A stretch of 64,000 nucleotides of DNA from Mxb001 sp049431945 (lineage in GTDB: Bacteria; Actinomycetota; Actinomycetes; S36-B12). The notes beneath the pieces were generated by a model, which was given only the letters and a program-made list of their open reading frames with translations, made no database searches and was not told where the DNA came from. This document shows positions 6,052-14,559 of this stretch, piece by piece (within the stretch, counting starts at the first letter, position 1; each line of letters starts with the position of its first letter). The stretch is from the NCBI GenBank assembly GCA_049431945.1, contig JBMTDJ010000002.1:1-64000 (forward strand), in the 5' to 3' direction. Made by a program: the position numbers and the translations under genes.

Positions 6052-8697
6052 GTGACGACGGGTCGGCTCCTGCTGCTCGACGGGCACTCCCTGGCCTATC
6101 GGGCCTTCTACGCGCTGCCCGTGGAGAACTTCTCCACGGTGTCCGGTCAGCCCACGAACGCCGTCTACGGGTTCACATCGATGCTGATCAACGCGCTCCG
6201 TGACCTCGATCCCACGCACATCGCGGTCGCGTTCGATGTGTCGCGGGCGACTTTCCGCAGTGCGGCGTTCGAGGGCTACAAGGCCAACCGCGCGAAGACG
6301 CCGGAGGAGTTCCGCGGCCAGGTGGATCTGATTCGCGACGTGTTGACCGCGATGGGGATCCGGTACCTGGAGCGTGAGGGCTACGAAGCGGATGACCTGA
6401 TCGCCACCCTCGTGTCGCAGGCCGAGACGGCGGGGATGACGACCTCGATCATCACCGGTGATCGCGACACCTTCCAACTCGTCTCCTCGGCGACGACGGT
6501 GCTCTACCCGAGGAAGGGCGTCTCGGATCTCGCGCAGATGACGCCGGACGCCGTGCAGGAGAAGTACGGTCTGACTCCCGCGCAGTACCCCGACTTCGCC
6601 GCGCTTCGCGGCGATCCCAGCGACAATCTGCCCGGCATCCCCGGTGTCGGAGAGAAGACCGCAACCAAATGGATCACCGAGTACGGATCCCTCGCGGGGC
6701 TCGTGGACCACGTTGACGAGATTCGGGGCAAGACAGGCGATGCTCTGCGTGACGCAATCCCGCAGGTGCTGATCAATCGCCAACTGACCGAGCTCGTCCG
6801 CGATGTCCCACTCGATGTGGTGGTGAGTGACCTGGAGCGGCGCCCTCCGGCGCCGGAGGCAGTCCACGAGGTTTTCGATGCGCTGCAATTCCGTGTGTTG
6901 CGAGATCGGCTCTTCGAATCGCTCGACGTAGCACCGGCCTCGGCATCACCCGCCGCGGTCGTCGACGTGTCATCGGTAGCCGGAGGCCAGTGGGGCCGCT
7001 GGCTCGCAGGGCTGGGCACGCCCGTGGCCGTGGCGGTCCGCGGTGTGTGGGGAGCCGGGACAGGGCGCATCGACGGATTGGCCTTCGCCGGTGCGGATGG
7101 GGCGGCGGCCGCGGCTGCCGATTGGGCCGAGTTGTCCGACGCAGACCGGGAGGCCCTCGGTGCCTTCCTCGCGGACGTGACGCGACCCAAGGTGCTTCAC
7201 GACGCGAAGGGACCGTTGCTCGCGTTCTGGGCCGAGGGATGCGACCTCGCCGGAGTGGAGGCGGATACGGCACTGTCGGCCTACGTCATCCAACCGGGTC
7301 AACGTGCAGGCGACCTCGAGGCTCTGTGCGAGCGGTACCTCGGTCGTCAGATCGCTGCCGCCGACCCGGGTCAACTCACGCTGGACTCCGACGGCGCCGA
7401 TGCGGCCGCTGAGGCAGCCGCAATCTTGGAGCTGGCCGGCGTCCTCCAAGCGCAGATCGTGGCGCGCGATGGGCAGGAGTTGATCGAGCGTGTCGAACTG
7501 CCCTTGGAACGGGTCCTGGCAGAGATGGAGCGCACGGGCATCGCGGTGGACTCTGCACGACTCCACGCGCTCTCGACCGAATTCGCCGACCAGGCCAGAA
7601 GCGCAGAGTCCGATGCGCACGCGATCGTGGGACGGGGATTCAACCTTGGTTCCCCCAAGCAGCTGCAGGAGATCCTCTTCGGCGAGCGGGGACTGCCCAA
7701 GACCAAGAAAATCAAGACCGGCTACACGACCGACGCGGAGGCACTCCAGGGACTTTTCGCCAAGACCGAAGACCCCGTGCTCGAGTGCATTCTGCGCTGG
7801 CGTGACTGGAGCCGCCTCCGCCAGACCGTCGATGGCCTGATTCCGCTTGCCGAACGTGATGGGCGCATCCATACGACGTTCCAGCAGACCGTGGCGGCGA
7901 CGGGACGCCTTTCGAGCACCGAACCCAATCTGCAGAACATCCCGATTCGGACAGAAGAGGGGCGACGGATTCGCGAGTGCTTCGTCGTGGGCGAGGGCTA
8001 CTCGTCGCTGCTGACGGCCGACTACAGCCAGATCGAAATGCGCATCATGGCGCACCTGTCGGAGGATGCCGGGCTGATCGAGGCCTTCGCGGAGGGCGAG
8101 GACCTGCATACGACCGTGGCGTCCAGAGTCTTCTCCGTGGAGCCGAGTGCTGTGGACGCGGAGATGCGCCGCCGCATCAAGGCGATGTCGTACGGACTTG
8201 CGTACGGCCTGTCGGCGTTCGGTCTCGCCCAGCAACTCGGCATTGAACCGGAAGAAGCCCGGGTCCTCCGCGACGACTACTTCGATCGCTTCGGTGGTGT
8301 GCAGGACTACCTGCAGGGCGTGGTCGAGGAGGCACGTCAGCGAGGGTTCACCGAGACACTCCTGGGCCGGCGGAGGTACCTGCCGGATCTGGTGAGTGAC
8401 AACCGGCAACGACGCGAGATGGCCGAGCGTATGGCGCTCAATGCGCCCATCCAGGGCTCCGCCGCGGACATCATCAAGGTGGCCATGCTGGACGTCGATC
8501 GGCTCCTGCGCGACCAGGCGCTGAGTTCGCGCCTTCTCCTGCAGGTCCACGATGAACTCGTCCTCGAGGTGGCGCCCGGGGAGTCGGGCAAGGTCCGTGA
8601 CATCGTCACCACCGCCATGTCGGGCGCCGTGGACCTGCTGGTCCCCCTGGAGGTCTCGGTGGGAGAGGGGTCGACCTGGGAGTCCGCGGGCCATTAG
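6052..8697 (+). CDS. polA: DNA polymerase I
   Basis: 881 aa. It fills gaps after excision repair and removes Okazaki primers. Residues ~1-290 form the 5'-3' exonuclease (LLLDGHSLAYRAF, ITGDRDTFQL, GDPSDNLPGIPGVGEKTA). Residues ~300-480 correspond to the 3'-5' exonuclease fold, but the DxE metal-binding motifs are not recognisable, so proofreading is probably absent, as usual in actinobacterial Pol I. The polymerase domain has motif A DYSQIEMR (D657), motif B RRRIKAMSYGLAYG (K710, Y714) and motif C VHDE (H833-D834-E835). Y714 replaces the Phe of E. coli Pol I at the position governing ddNTP discrimination. The GTG start is set by the leaderless-type promoter at 6040-6045. Confidence 0.97.
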   Translation: MTTGRLLLLDGHSLAYRAFYALPVENFSTVSGQPTNAVYGFTSMLINALRDLDPTHIAVAFDVSRATFRSAAFEGYKANRAKTPEEFRGQVDLIRDVLTAMGIRYLEREGYEADDLIATLVSQAETAGMTTSIITGDRDTFQLVSSATTVLYPRKGVSDLAQMTPDAVQEKYGLTPAQYPDFAALRGDPSDNLPGIPGVGEKTATKWITEYGSLAGLVDHVDEIRGKTGDALRDAIPQVLINRQLTELVRDVPLDVVVSDLERRPPAPEAVHEVFDALQFRVLRDRLFESLDVAPASASPAAVVDVSSVAGGQWGRWLAGLGTPVAVAVRGVWGAGTGRIDGLAFAGADGAAAAAADWAELSDADREALGAFLADVTRPKVLHDAKGPLLAFWAEGCDLAGVEADTALSAYVIQPGQRAGDLEALCERYLGRQIAAADPGQLTLDSDGADAAAEAAAILELAGVLQAQIVARDGQELIERVELPLERVLAEMERTGIAVDSARLHALSTEFADQARSAESDAHAIVGRGFNLGSPKQLQEILFGERGLPKTKKIKTGYTTDAEALQGLFAKTEDPVLECILRWRDWSRLRQTVDGLIPLAERDGRIHTTFQQTVAATGRLSSTEPNLQNIPIRTEEGRRIRECFVVGEGYSSLLTADYSQIEMRIMAHLSEDAGLIEAFAEGEDLHTTVASRVFSVEPSAVDAEMRRRIKAMSYGLAYGLSAFGLAQQLGIEPEEARVLRDDYFDRFGGVQDYLQGVVEEARQRGFTETLLGRRRYLPDLVSDNRQRREMAERMALNAPIQGSAADIIKVAMLDVDRLLRDQALSSRLLLQVHDELVLEVAPGESGKVRDIVTTAMSGAVDLLVPLEVSVGEGSTWESAGH

Positions 8698-8722
8698 CCC
8701 TGCCCGCGGCGCTGACCCGTGG

Positions 8723-8728
8723 CACACT
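8723..8728 (+). promoter_or_regulatory. Candidate -10 hexamer CACACT of the lipoprotein hydrolase gene
   Basis: The nAnnnT-type hexamer ends 6 nt before ATG 8735, the spacing seen at many other genes here. It departs from the TANNNT consensus at the first base. Confidence 0.4.
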
Positions 8729-8734
8729 GCCCAC

Positions 8735-10186
8735 ATGCGTCGACTCCACGTGATTGCTCTGTCCACCATCGCTGTTCTTCTCGCCGGATGCACGTCTGCC
8801 GCGGCCATTCCAGACTCGCGCGATCAGTCCACATCGATTCCGTTCACTGGCTGTGATGCGGCTGCGTGCACCGGCGAGATCAACGGCGCGGCGTACGAGA
8901 TCGTCATGCCGGAGACGTGGAACGGGACATTGCTGCTCTACTCGCATGGCTATCGCCCGGCGGAGCCGTTCCCGCCGAATTTCTCGGCGGTTCAGACCAC
9001 GCCCGTGGCAGTTCCCGGATGGGACACCGGCGACACGGGTCTCGGCAATGCTTTTCTCGAGCGCGGCTACGCCATCGCGGGCTCGTCCTACCGGAGCAAC
9101 GGCTGGGCGGTGGAGGACGGTGTGATCGCCGGCGAGGAACTGTACGCCTACTTCGTCGAGCAGATCGGTCAGCCGAAACGCGTGTATGTGTGGGGCGATT
9201 CCCTAGGAGGGTTGATCACCCAGACCCTGGCCGAGCGTCACCCTGAGTGGGTCGACGGTGCCGCGCCACTGTGCGGTGTCATGGCGGGTCTGGAGCCCAA
9301 CATCGGGCTGTCGCTCGACACGGCGTACGGCGTTCAGCAACTGCTGTATCCCGACATGGAGATCTCCGGCTTCGAAAGCTACGAGGATGCGCTCACGAGT
9401 TGGGAGGGCGCGGCATCGCGTCTGATCGAGAGTGCTCGTGACCAGGACACGGATGCGATCGCGCGCATCTTCACCGTGGCGGCCATGGTGGATGCACCCG
9501 GGCAGACCTACACCTACGACGGCTCGAGCATCGTGAGCCGCGTGTCCGGCACCATCGAGTCATTGCTCACGGCTCTTGCCTACGGCACGGTCGGTCGCCA
9601 GGAGATCGACGCCCGTTTCGGCGGCAGCGTGGTGGGCAACGTGGACTCGGACTACGCAAGCCGGCTCGATGACGCGGAGCGAGAGGCCATCGACGCCATC
9701 GGGGGAGAGGGCGCCGCGGATCGCTTTGTCGCGATCCTGGACAACGGCCCGCGGGTGGAGGCAGATCCTGCAGCGAAGGCCGCAGCTATCGAGCGGGGCG
9801 GCAATCCGTCCGGTGCCGTGCAGGTCCCGACGATCACGATGCACACCAAGGCGGATCCGCTCGTCATCGTGCAGAACCAGATCTTCTTCAAGGATCGCTA
9901 CCAGGTTCAGGTGTCTGAGGGCAATGTGCGCGGCGGACTCGTCCAGCTGTACACCGTGGCGCCCTCCGAGTACTCGCAGGAAGCAGGCGCTCCCTACGGG
10001 GCCGGTCACTGCAACTTCACGGCGGAGTCACGAGTCGCCGTGATCGAACTCCTCGACGAGTGGGTGCGCAATGGCGTCTACCCCGGACCTGCGGCCATCG
10101 AGGCGGCGATGGGGCCCAAGAGTGGCTACAACGCCAACTACGTGCCCGGTCCGTGGCCTGACCCCGCCGCAGTCGTCACCGAGTAG
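8735..10186 (+). CDS. Secreted lipoprotein, alpha/beta-hydrolase fold
   Basis: 483 aa from ATG 8735. A longer in-frame extension into polA is rejected because this ATG begins a lipoprotein signal peptide (hydrophobic core, lipobox LLAGC with Cys19). The mature part is an alpha/beta hydrolase: ILLYSHGY-like oxyanion region (LLLYSHGYRPAEP), nucleophile elbow GDSLGG (S156) and a late histidine in GAGHCNF (H425). The protein is expected on the outer face of the membrane. It resembles secreted esterases or peptidases of unknown substrate; no specific function is assigned. The stop lies only 3 nt from the end of the convergent flippase gene. Confidence 0.75.
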   Translation: MRRLHVIALSTIAVLLAGCTSAAAIPDSRDQSTSIPFTGCDAAACTGEINGAAYEIVMPETWNGTLLLYSHGYRPAEPFPPNFSAVQTTPVAVPGWDTGDTGLGNAFLERGYAIAGSSYRSNGWAVEDGVIAGEELYAYFVEQIGQPKRVYVWGDSLGGLITQTLAERHPEWVDGAAPLCGVMAGLEPNIGLSLDTAYGVQQLLYPDMEISGFESYEDALTSWEGAASRLIESARDQDTDAIARIFTVAAMVDAPGQTYTYDGSSIVSRVSGTIESLLTALAYGTVGRQEIDARFGGSVVGNVDSDYASRLDDAEREAIDAIGGEGAADRFVAILDNGPRVEADPAAKAAAIERGGNPSGAVQVPTITMHTKADPLVIVQNQIFFKDRYQVQVSEGNVRGGLVQLYTVAPSEYSQEAGAPYGAGHCNFTAESRVAVIELLDEWVRNGVYPGPAAIEAAMGPKSGYNANYVPGPWPDPAAVVTE

Positions 10187-10189
10187 GGC

Positions 10190-11440
10190 TCAGCGGGGCG
10201 AGCTCCGAATCTCTCGGGCTGCGACGAGCACGCCGACGACGACGAGGGTGAGGCCGCTGACGAGTGCGCTGGTCGCCAGGCCGGCCACCGTGTGCGGCAG
10301 GACGAGCGTGGCGAGACCGACGAGCAGAAGGGTGGCGCTCCACACGGCGATGACGGCCCTTCGATCGTCGACTGCCAGGCGAGTCAACAAGAGTGCCTGA
10401 GCCAGGGCGAACGTCGCGCCGATAGCCGCAAAGAGCCAAGCTGCGGGGGCGAGGGCGGCGTACTGCGATCCGCCGACGAAGCCGACCACGAGTGAGGGAA
10501 CCGCAGCGGTGACGACCACCACCATCAGGCCAATCGCTCCGACAGCGATGAGCGCGATCGTCGTGGCCTGACCGCGCCTTGAGTCGGCAAATCTCGGGAA
10601 GGCGACGACGCCAACGAACTGTGGCAGCCAGAAGGCGACCTTGGCGATGACGACACCCACCCCGTAGAGACCGGCGTCTTCGGCATCGAGCAGTGCCCTG
10701 GCGAGAAGGACATCGATATTGGTCAGCACGAAGAGCGCCAACAGGGCGTGTGTCGCGTGCGCGGCCTCGCGAGCGAAGTGGTCGAGTCGCTCGCGCGGTG
10801 CATGTGCCAGCGGGGCCACGATGATTCTCCCCGCGATGGCGCCTAGGGCCGTGCCGACAGCCAGGCCCGCCATCGTGCCGAGGACGGTGCCACATGCGAG
10901 TGCGCCGATGACGCCACCGACTCCGCGGCCGAGGCCGACCACCGCGTAGACCGCGGCAAGTCGTCGGTAGGACTCGCGGCCCTGCGCGATGCCGTACTGG
11001 GCCCCGGCCCAGGTCAAGGGGATGAAGGTGATCGCCGCGACCAGGATGGAAGCCCAGCCGTCGAGGCGGAGAAGCCACACCAGGAGGGGGCTCACCGCGA
11101 TGGTTGCGGCGGCGACCGCCAGGCCACCGATGAATCCGTCGCGGAGCATGCTTCGGGCTGCGCCCGGGCGAGCAGAGCTGTCAAGATGCACCAGGCGCCG
11201 AGCAGCGACGGCCTGGATCCCCATGGCCAGGACACTGCCGATCAGCAGGATCCCCAGGAGTGCGGCGAGGATGCCGAATCCGTCAGGGCCCAGGGCACGA
11301 GCAGCGATGACGCTGACGGCGTAGGACGCAACCTGCGCGATGCCCAGCGCAACGGCGACGAGGACAGCATGCGAGGCGATGGAGCCGCGGACGCCCTTGG
11401 AGGTAGGGGAGGACGTGGGCACGGCCGGATCGTCAGCCAT
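10190..11440 (-). CDS. Oligosaccharide/lipopolysaccharide flippase family membrane protein (MOP superfamily)
   Basis: 416 aa with about 12 hydrophobic segments and very few charged stretches. The N-terminal pattern (VASYAVSVIAARALGPDGFGILAALL) is typical of Wzx/RfbX-like polysaccharide exporters in the MOP superfamily, which also contains MurJ. The family moves lipid-linked glycans across the membrane. It sits at the edge of the arabinan/glycosyltransferase locus and is divergent from the GT-C-like gene, with only 30 bp between their starts. A plausible job is export of the lipid-linked sugar made by this locus; that is inference from context. The ATG 11440 has no evident ribosome-binding site. 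Confidence 0.75.
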   Translation of the reverse strand: MADDPAVPTSSPTSKGVRGSIASHAVLVAVALGIAQVASYAVSVIAARALGPDGFGILAALLGILLIGSVLAMGIQAVAARRLVHLDSSARPGAARSMLRDGFIGGLAVAAATIAVSPLLVWLLRLDGWASILVAAITFIPLTWAGAQYGIAQGRESYRRLAAVYAVVGLGRGVGGVIGALACGTVLGTMAGLAVGTALGAIAGRIIVAPLAHAPRERLDHFAREAAHATHALLALFVLTNIDVLLARALLDAEDAGLYGVGVVIAKVAFWLPQFVGVVAFPRFADSRRGQATTIALIAVGAIGLMVVVVTAAVPSLVVGFVGGSQYAALAPAAWLFAAIGATFALAQALLLTRLAVDDRRAVIAVWSATLLLVGLATLVLPHTVAGLATSALVSGLTLVVVGVLVAAREIRSSPR

Positions 11441-11470
11441 GCGTCATCACGCGTGCCACGATAACCCTCC

Positions 11471-13219
11471 ATGGCGGGTCAACGGGTCCAACCTCAACGG
11501 GTCCAACCTGCGCGAGTCCACCGGGCTCTGGCCTACGCCTGGATCGCTGTTCTGAGCGTCGCCATCCTGGGTCCGTCGCTCTGGCCAGGATTCGCGCTCA
11601 GCTACGACCTTGTGTTCACGCCCCGCCAAGATTTACTGCCGGCTTCGATCGGCGTCGGCTCGGGCCTGCCGCGCGCTGTGCCCCAGGACGCTGTTGTTGC
11701 ACTCGTCGAAACGGTTATCCCCGGGTCCATTGTCGAAAAGTTGGTGCTGGCCGCGATTCTGATCCTGGTTGGCACGGGGATGATGCGGCTGCTCGCGAGC
11801 ACGGGTGCGGGCGTGATCGCGGCAACAGTCGCGATCACGAATCCGTTCGTCGCCCAGCGGTTGGTCATCGGACACTGGGGATTCCTGCTGGCATACGCGC
11901 TGGCCCCGTGGGCCCTGGTCGTTGCCCGTCGACTGCGACGTGACGGCGACACGTGGGACGGCGTGCGCCTGCTGCTCCTCGTGGCAGCAGGTTCGCTCAC
12001 ACCGAGTGGGAGCCTGATGCTCTCCATCCTTGCTGTGCCGCCCGTCCTGGCAGGCGGGTCTCGCCTCAGCCCGGTGCGCCGCGTCCTGTTGACGGCAGGT
12101 GTGGCCGCAGTCTGGCTGCCATGGCTGCTTCCCGCGCTGCTGCACCCCGATTCGGGGTCCGCTGATCCAGACGGCACGGACGTCTTCGCACTTCGCGCGG
12201 ATGCACCGGGCGGCGAGATCCTGAGTGCTCTGGGTGGTGGTGGCATATGGAGCGCAGACGTTGTCCTCACCTCGCGCGAGACGATACTCAGCGCGATCCT
12301 CGTGATCGCTCTCCTTGGGCTTGCTGCACTGGGCGCCGTTTCGCTGTGGCGCGGAGGGCGCGCCGTCGTGGCCTGGTGGGCCCTGGTCGCGGTCATCGGA
12401 CTCGGTGCTGCTCTCGCGTCGGCACTGGTCGCTGGCCCGTGGGGGGCCATGATCGAGTTCCTGCCCGGCGGCGGCCTTGCCCGGGACGCCCATAAACTCC
12501 TCGGTCCGTGGATCCTGCTGCTGGCGGCAGCAGCGGGTGAGGGCGGGCGCCGAGTTGCCGGCCTCGCCCAGGAGAGCGGTGCGCGCATCGCCATCGCCGC
12601 TGCCATCGCGGTCGTGCCTGTGGCCTGCCAGCCCGATCTTCTCTGGGGCGCCGGCGGCCGCCTCGTCGCCGTCGACTATCCCGACGAATGGAGCGTCGTG
12701 CGCGAGACGCTCGCGACCGACGCGCGACCGGGAGACGTCATCTCCTTCCCATGGACCTCCTTCCGGCGGTTCGCGTGGAACGATGACCGCACGATGCTGG
12801 ACCCAGCACCGCGCTGGTTGCCTCGGACCACGGTCGTCGCCGATGACTTGATGGTCTCTACTCCGTCGGGCATCGTGGTGGTGTCGGGCGACGATCCCCG
12901 TGCAGAGCGAATCGGCGCCGCGGTCGTCGCGGGTGAGCCCGTAGGTGATCTGTTGAGGCAACTCGGGATCGGCTGGGCCCTCGTCGCCAAGGGCACACCC
13001 GGTCCCGTGCCGGAACTCCCCGGATGGGCGCCGGTCCTCTCGGGAGAGGACCTGGACCTCCTGGTGGCCCCCTCGGGCCCGACCGATCCCGGGCCCCCGC
13101 GCCACCTGGCCCTGGTCGCCGTGGTGGACGTCGCCATCCTCGCCGGCCTCGTGGCGGCGGCCGGCGCGCTGGGATTACGGCGAGTCCGGGTGCGCGGGCG
13201 TCCTCGTTTGGTACGTTGA
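11471..13219 (+). CDS. GT-C-like polytopic membrane protein (Rv0226c-like)
   Basis: 582 aa with about a dozen membrane segments and a C-terminal ~150-residue soluble part before a final membrane segment (VAVVDVAILAGLVAAAGALG). An extracytoplasmic loop near the N terminus (LSYDLVFTPRQDLLP, then PRAVPQDA) is reminiscent of actinobacterial GT-C/DUF3367 proteins. Its place beside GT4, methyltransferase, AftD and DUF3068 genes matches the unnamed transmembrane protein Rv0226c of mycobacteria. Function is not established; a polyprenyl-phosphate sugar-dependent transferase or accessory protein is plausible. The N terminus contains a QRVQP-QRVQP-ARVHR tract encoded by a 15-bp tandem repeat. No Shine-Dalgarno precedes the ATG. 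Confidence 0.65.
   Translation: MAGQRVQPQRVQPARVHRALAYAWIAVLSVAILGPSLWPGFALSYDLVFTPRQDLLPASIGVGSGLPRAVPQDAVVALVETVIPGSIVEKLVLAAILILVGTGMMRLLASTGAGVIAATVAITNPFVAQRLVIGHWGFLLAYALAPWALVVARRLRRDGDTWDGVRLLLLVAAGSLTPSGSLMLSILAVPPVLAGGSRLSPVRRVLLTAGVAAVWLPWLLPALLHPDSGSADPDGTDVFALRADAPGGEILSALGGGGIWSADVVLTSRETILSAILVIALLGLAALGAVSLWRGGRAVVAWWALVAVIGLGAALASALVAGPWGAMIEFLPGGGLARDAHKLLGPWILLLAAAAGEGGRRVAGLAQESGARIAIAAAIAVVPVACQPDLLWGAGGRLVAVDYPDEWSVVRETLATDARPGDVISFPWTSFRRFAWNDDRTMLDPAPRWLPRTTVVADDLMVSTPSGIVVVSGDDPRAERIGAAVVAGEPVGDLLRQLGIGWALVAKGTPGPVPELPGWAPVLSGEDLDLLVAPSGPTDPGPPRHLALVAVVDVAILAGLVAAAGALGLRRVRVRGRPRLVR
11479..11508 (+). repeat. Two perfect 15-bp tandem units inside the GT-C-like gene
   Basis: TCAACGGGTCCAACC is repeated twice in tandem (11479-11493, 11494-11508). 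The unit length of 15 keeps the frame and encodes five-residue QRVQP-type repeats just after the start codon. A third, degenerate unit follows at protein level. Confidence 0.9.
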
Positions 13220-13237
13220 ACTCCTGAGGAGGTAGTC

Positions 13238-13381
13238 ATGTCGGTCTGGATCGGCCCCATCATCGCCGCGGTTGTTGGCGCGGTCGTCGCCGCGGGCGCC
13301 TCCTTCGGCATCGTCTCGTCCCAGACCGCCGTGCCGCCGACCGTTGATGCTCCCTACGTCGTATACGGCTCGACGAACTAA
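13238..13381 (+). CDS. DUF2613-like single-pass membrane microprotein
   Basis: 47 aa, translated MSVWIGPIIAAVVGAVVA...., one hydrophobic segment (~residues 5-26), then a short outer tail ending PYVVYGSTN. This architecture and the terminal YG motif match DUF2613 proteins, of which mycobacterial Rv0236A, next to aftD, is one. A strong AGGAGG at 13227-13232 lies 5 nt before the ATG. It follows the GT-C-like gene by 18 nt and probably shares its transcript. Its stop overlaps the stop of the convergent GT4 gene by 4 nt. Function unknown; the repeated link to AftD suggests a small partner of the arabinan machinery. Confidence 0.8.
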   Translation: MSVWIGPIIAAVVGAVVAAGASFGIVSSQTAVPPTVDAPYVVYGSTN

Positions 13382-14496
13382 CTCTTCTGCGCCCTAGCCT
13401 GCTCGACAGTTCGACGCAGCACCGCTTCGAATGCGAGCGCAGATGCTTCCCACGAGAAGTCGAGTGAGCGTCGCTGCGCTCGCTTACCCATCGCATCTCG
13501 CAGTGTGGCGTCGCTCAGCATTACTTCGAGGGCGGCCGTGAAGTCCACAACGTCTCCACGGACCAGGATTCCCGTCTCGCCGTCGACGATCGACTCTCCG
13601 ACGCCACCTGCCTCGGCGTAGGCCACCGCTGGCACCCCGAGCGACGCGGCCTCCATGACGACCAGGCCCCAGCCCTCCTTGAGGGACGGAAGGGCGAGCA
13701 CCCAGGCGCGAGCGACTTGTCTTGCCTTTTCTTCTTCGCTGACGTGACCGGTGAATTCGACGATGTCGTCTACGCCGCATCGACGAGCGATTCGCTGGAG
13801 CTCGGGCGCCCACCATCCGTCACCGACAATGGCGACGCTGAGCCCGGGGTGTCGGTGGCGCAGTGTCGCCGCTGCCTCGATGACATTCTCCGCGCGCTTA
13901 TGCGGGACAAGCCGGCCCAGGACCAGAATGCGGGGTGCGGCGTCTCGACGAGCCCCCGTGTCGGCGAGTTGGTCGGTGCCGTTGTGCACGACGGTGATGG
14001 ACTCGTGGGCAACGCCATGCGAGACGAGTTCACGGCTCGTCGCCTCCGACACGGCCACATAGGGGTTTCTGCGAAAGGCCCGCGGTGCGACCTTGGACTC
14101 AATGAACCAGCCGAGGCGCGCACGCACTGGGTCGTAGACGACGGGCCACTGCTCACGATGTACGTGGTGCACGAGAACCACTGTGGGGATTCGAGAGGCC
14201 CAGGATGCGAAGAATGGGATGCCGTTCTGCGTGTCGACGATCACGTCGACCTCCCCGAGAGCGCCGCGGCGGAGCAACTTGCGTGCCTGCGAGTACACCG
14301 TCAACTTGGAGCCCACCCGCACGATGCGAACCCCGTAGCGCTCCTCGGAGTTCGGCGCGCGCGGATGCCGTGCGCAGACGAGTGTCACGCGATGGCCGGA
14401 TGCCGCCCACCGTCGGGCCAGTTGCTCGATGTAGACCTCGGAACCGCCTCCTTCAGGGTTGGCGGTGTCCCGCCAGTTGAGGACGACGATGTGCAC
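13378..14496 (-). CDS. Glycosyltransferase family 4 protein
   Basis: 372 aa, GT-B fold. The N-terminal domain begins HIVVLNWRDTANPEGGGSEV (nucleotide-sugar transferases with the GGGSE acceptor loop). The C-terminal domain has ILVLGRLVPHKR and the EX7E motif in KEGWGLVVMEAASLGVP. The start GTG 14496 is chosen because homology begins there and because a TACCGT hexamer lies 6 nt upstream; the longer frame runs antisense through the methyltransferase gene and is rejected. It resembles mycobacterial Rv0225. It should act in the cytoplasm on a lipid-linked glycan; donor and acceptor are unknown. Divergent from the methyltransferase gene. Confidence 0.85.
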   Translation of the reverse strand: MHIVVLNWRDTANPEGGGSEVYIEQLARRWAASGHRVTLVCARHPRAPNSEERYGVRIVRVGSKLTVYSQARKLLRRGALGEVDVIVDTQNGIPFFASWASRIPTVVLVHHVHREQWPVVYDPVRARLGWFIESKVAPRAFRRNPYVAVSEATSRELVSHGVAHESITVVHNGTDQLADTGARRDAAPRILVLGRLVPHKRAENVIEAAATLRHRHPGLSVAIVGDGWWAPELQRIARRCGVDDIVEFTGHVSEEEKARQVARAWVLALPSLKEGWGLVVMEAASLGVPAVAYAEAGGVGESIVDGETGILVRGDVVDFTAALEVMLSDATLRDAMGKRAQRRSLDFSWEASALAFEAVLRRTVEQARAQKS

Positions 14497-14502
14497 GGCC
14501 TC

Positions 14503-14508
14503 ACGGTA
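14503..14508 (-). promoter_or_regulatory. -10 hexamer TACCGT of the GT4 gene (leaderless)
   Basis: TACCGT on the minus strand ends 6 nt before GTG 14496. Confidence 0.5.
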
Positions 14509-14547
14509 CGTGGTGCGCGACCCGCGCGTGTGACCCGACCGCTGGGG

Positions 14548-14553
14548 TAACGT
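14548..14553 (+). promoter_or_regulatory. -10 hexamer TAACGT of the methyltransferase-aftD unit (leaderless)
   Basis: TAACGT ends 6 nt before GTG 14560. The methyltransferase and aftD overlap by 4 nt, so it probably drives both. Confidence 0.5.
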
Positions 14554-14559
14554 CGCCGG

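Noticed and set aside
6970..8808. 612-codon minus-strand open frame inside polA
   Set aside because: Fully antisense to the conserved polymerase domain, with no membrane, motif or domain signal.
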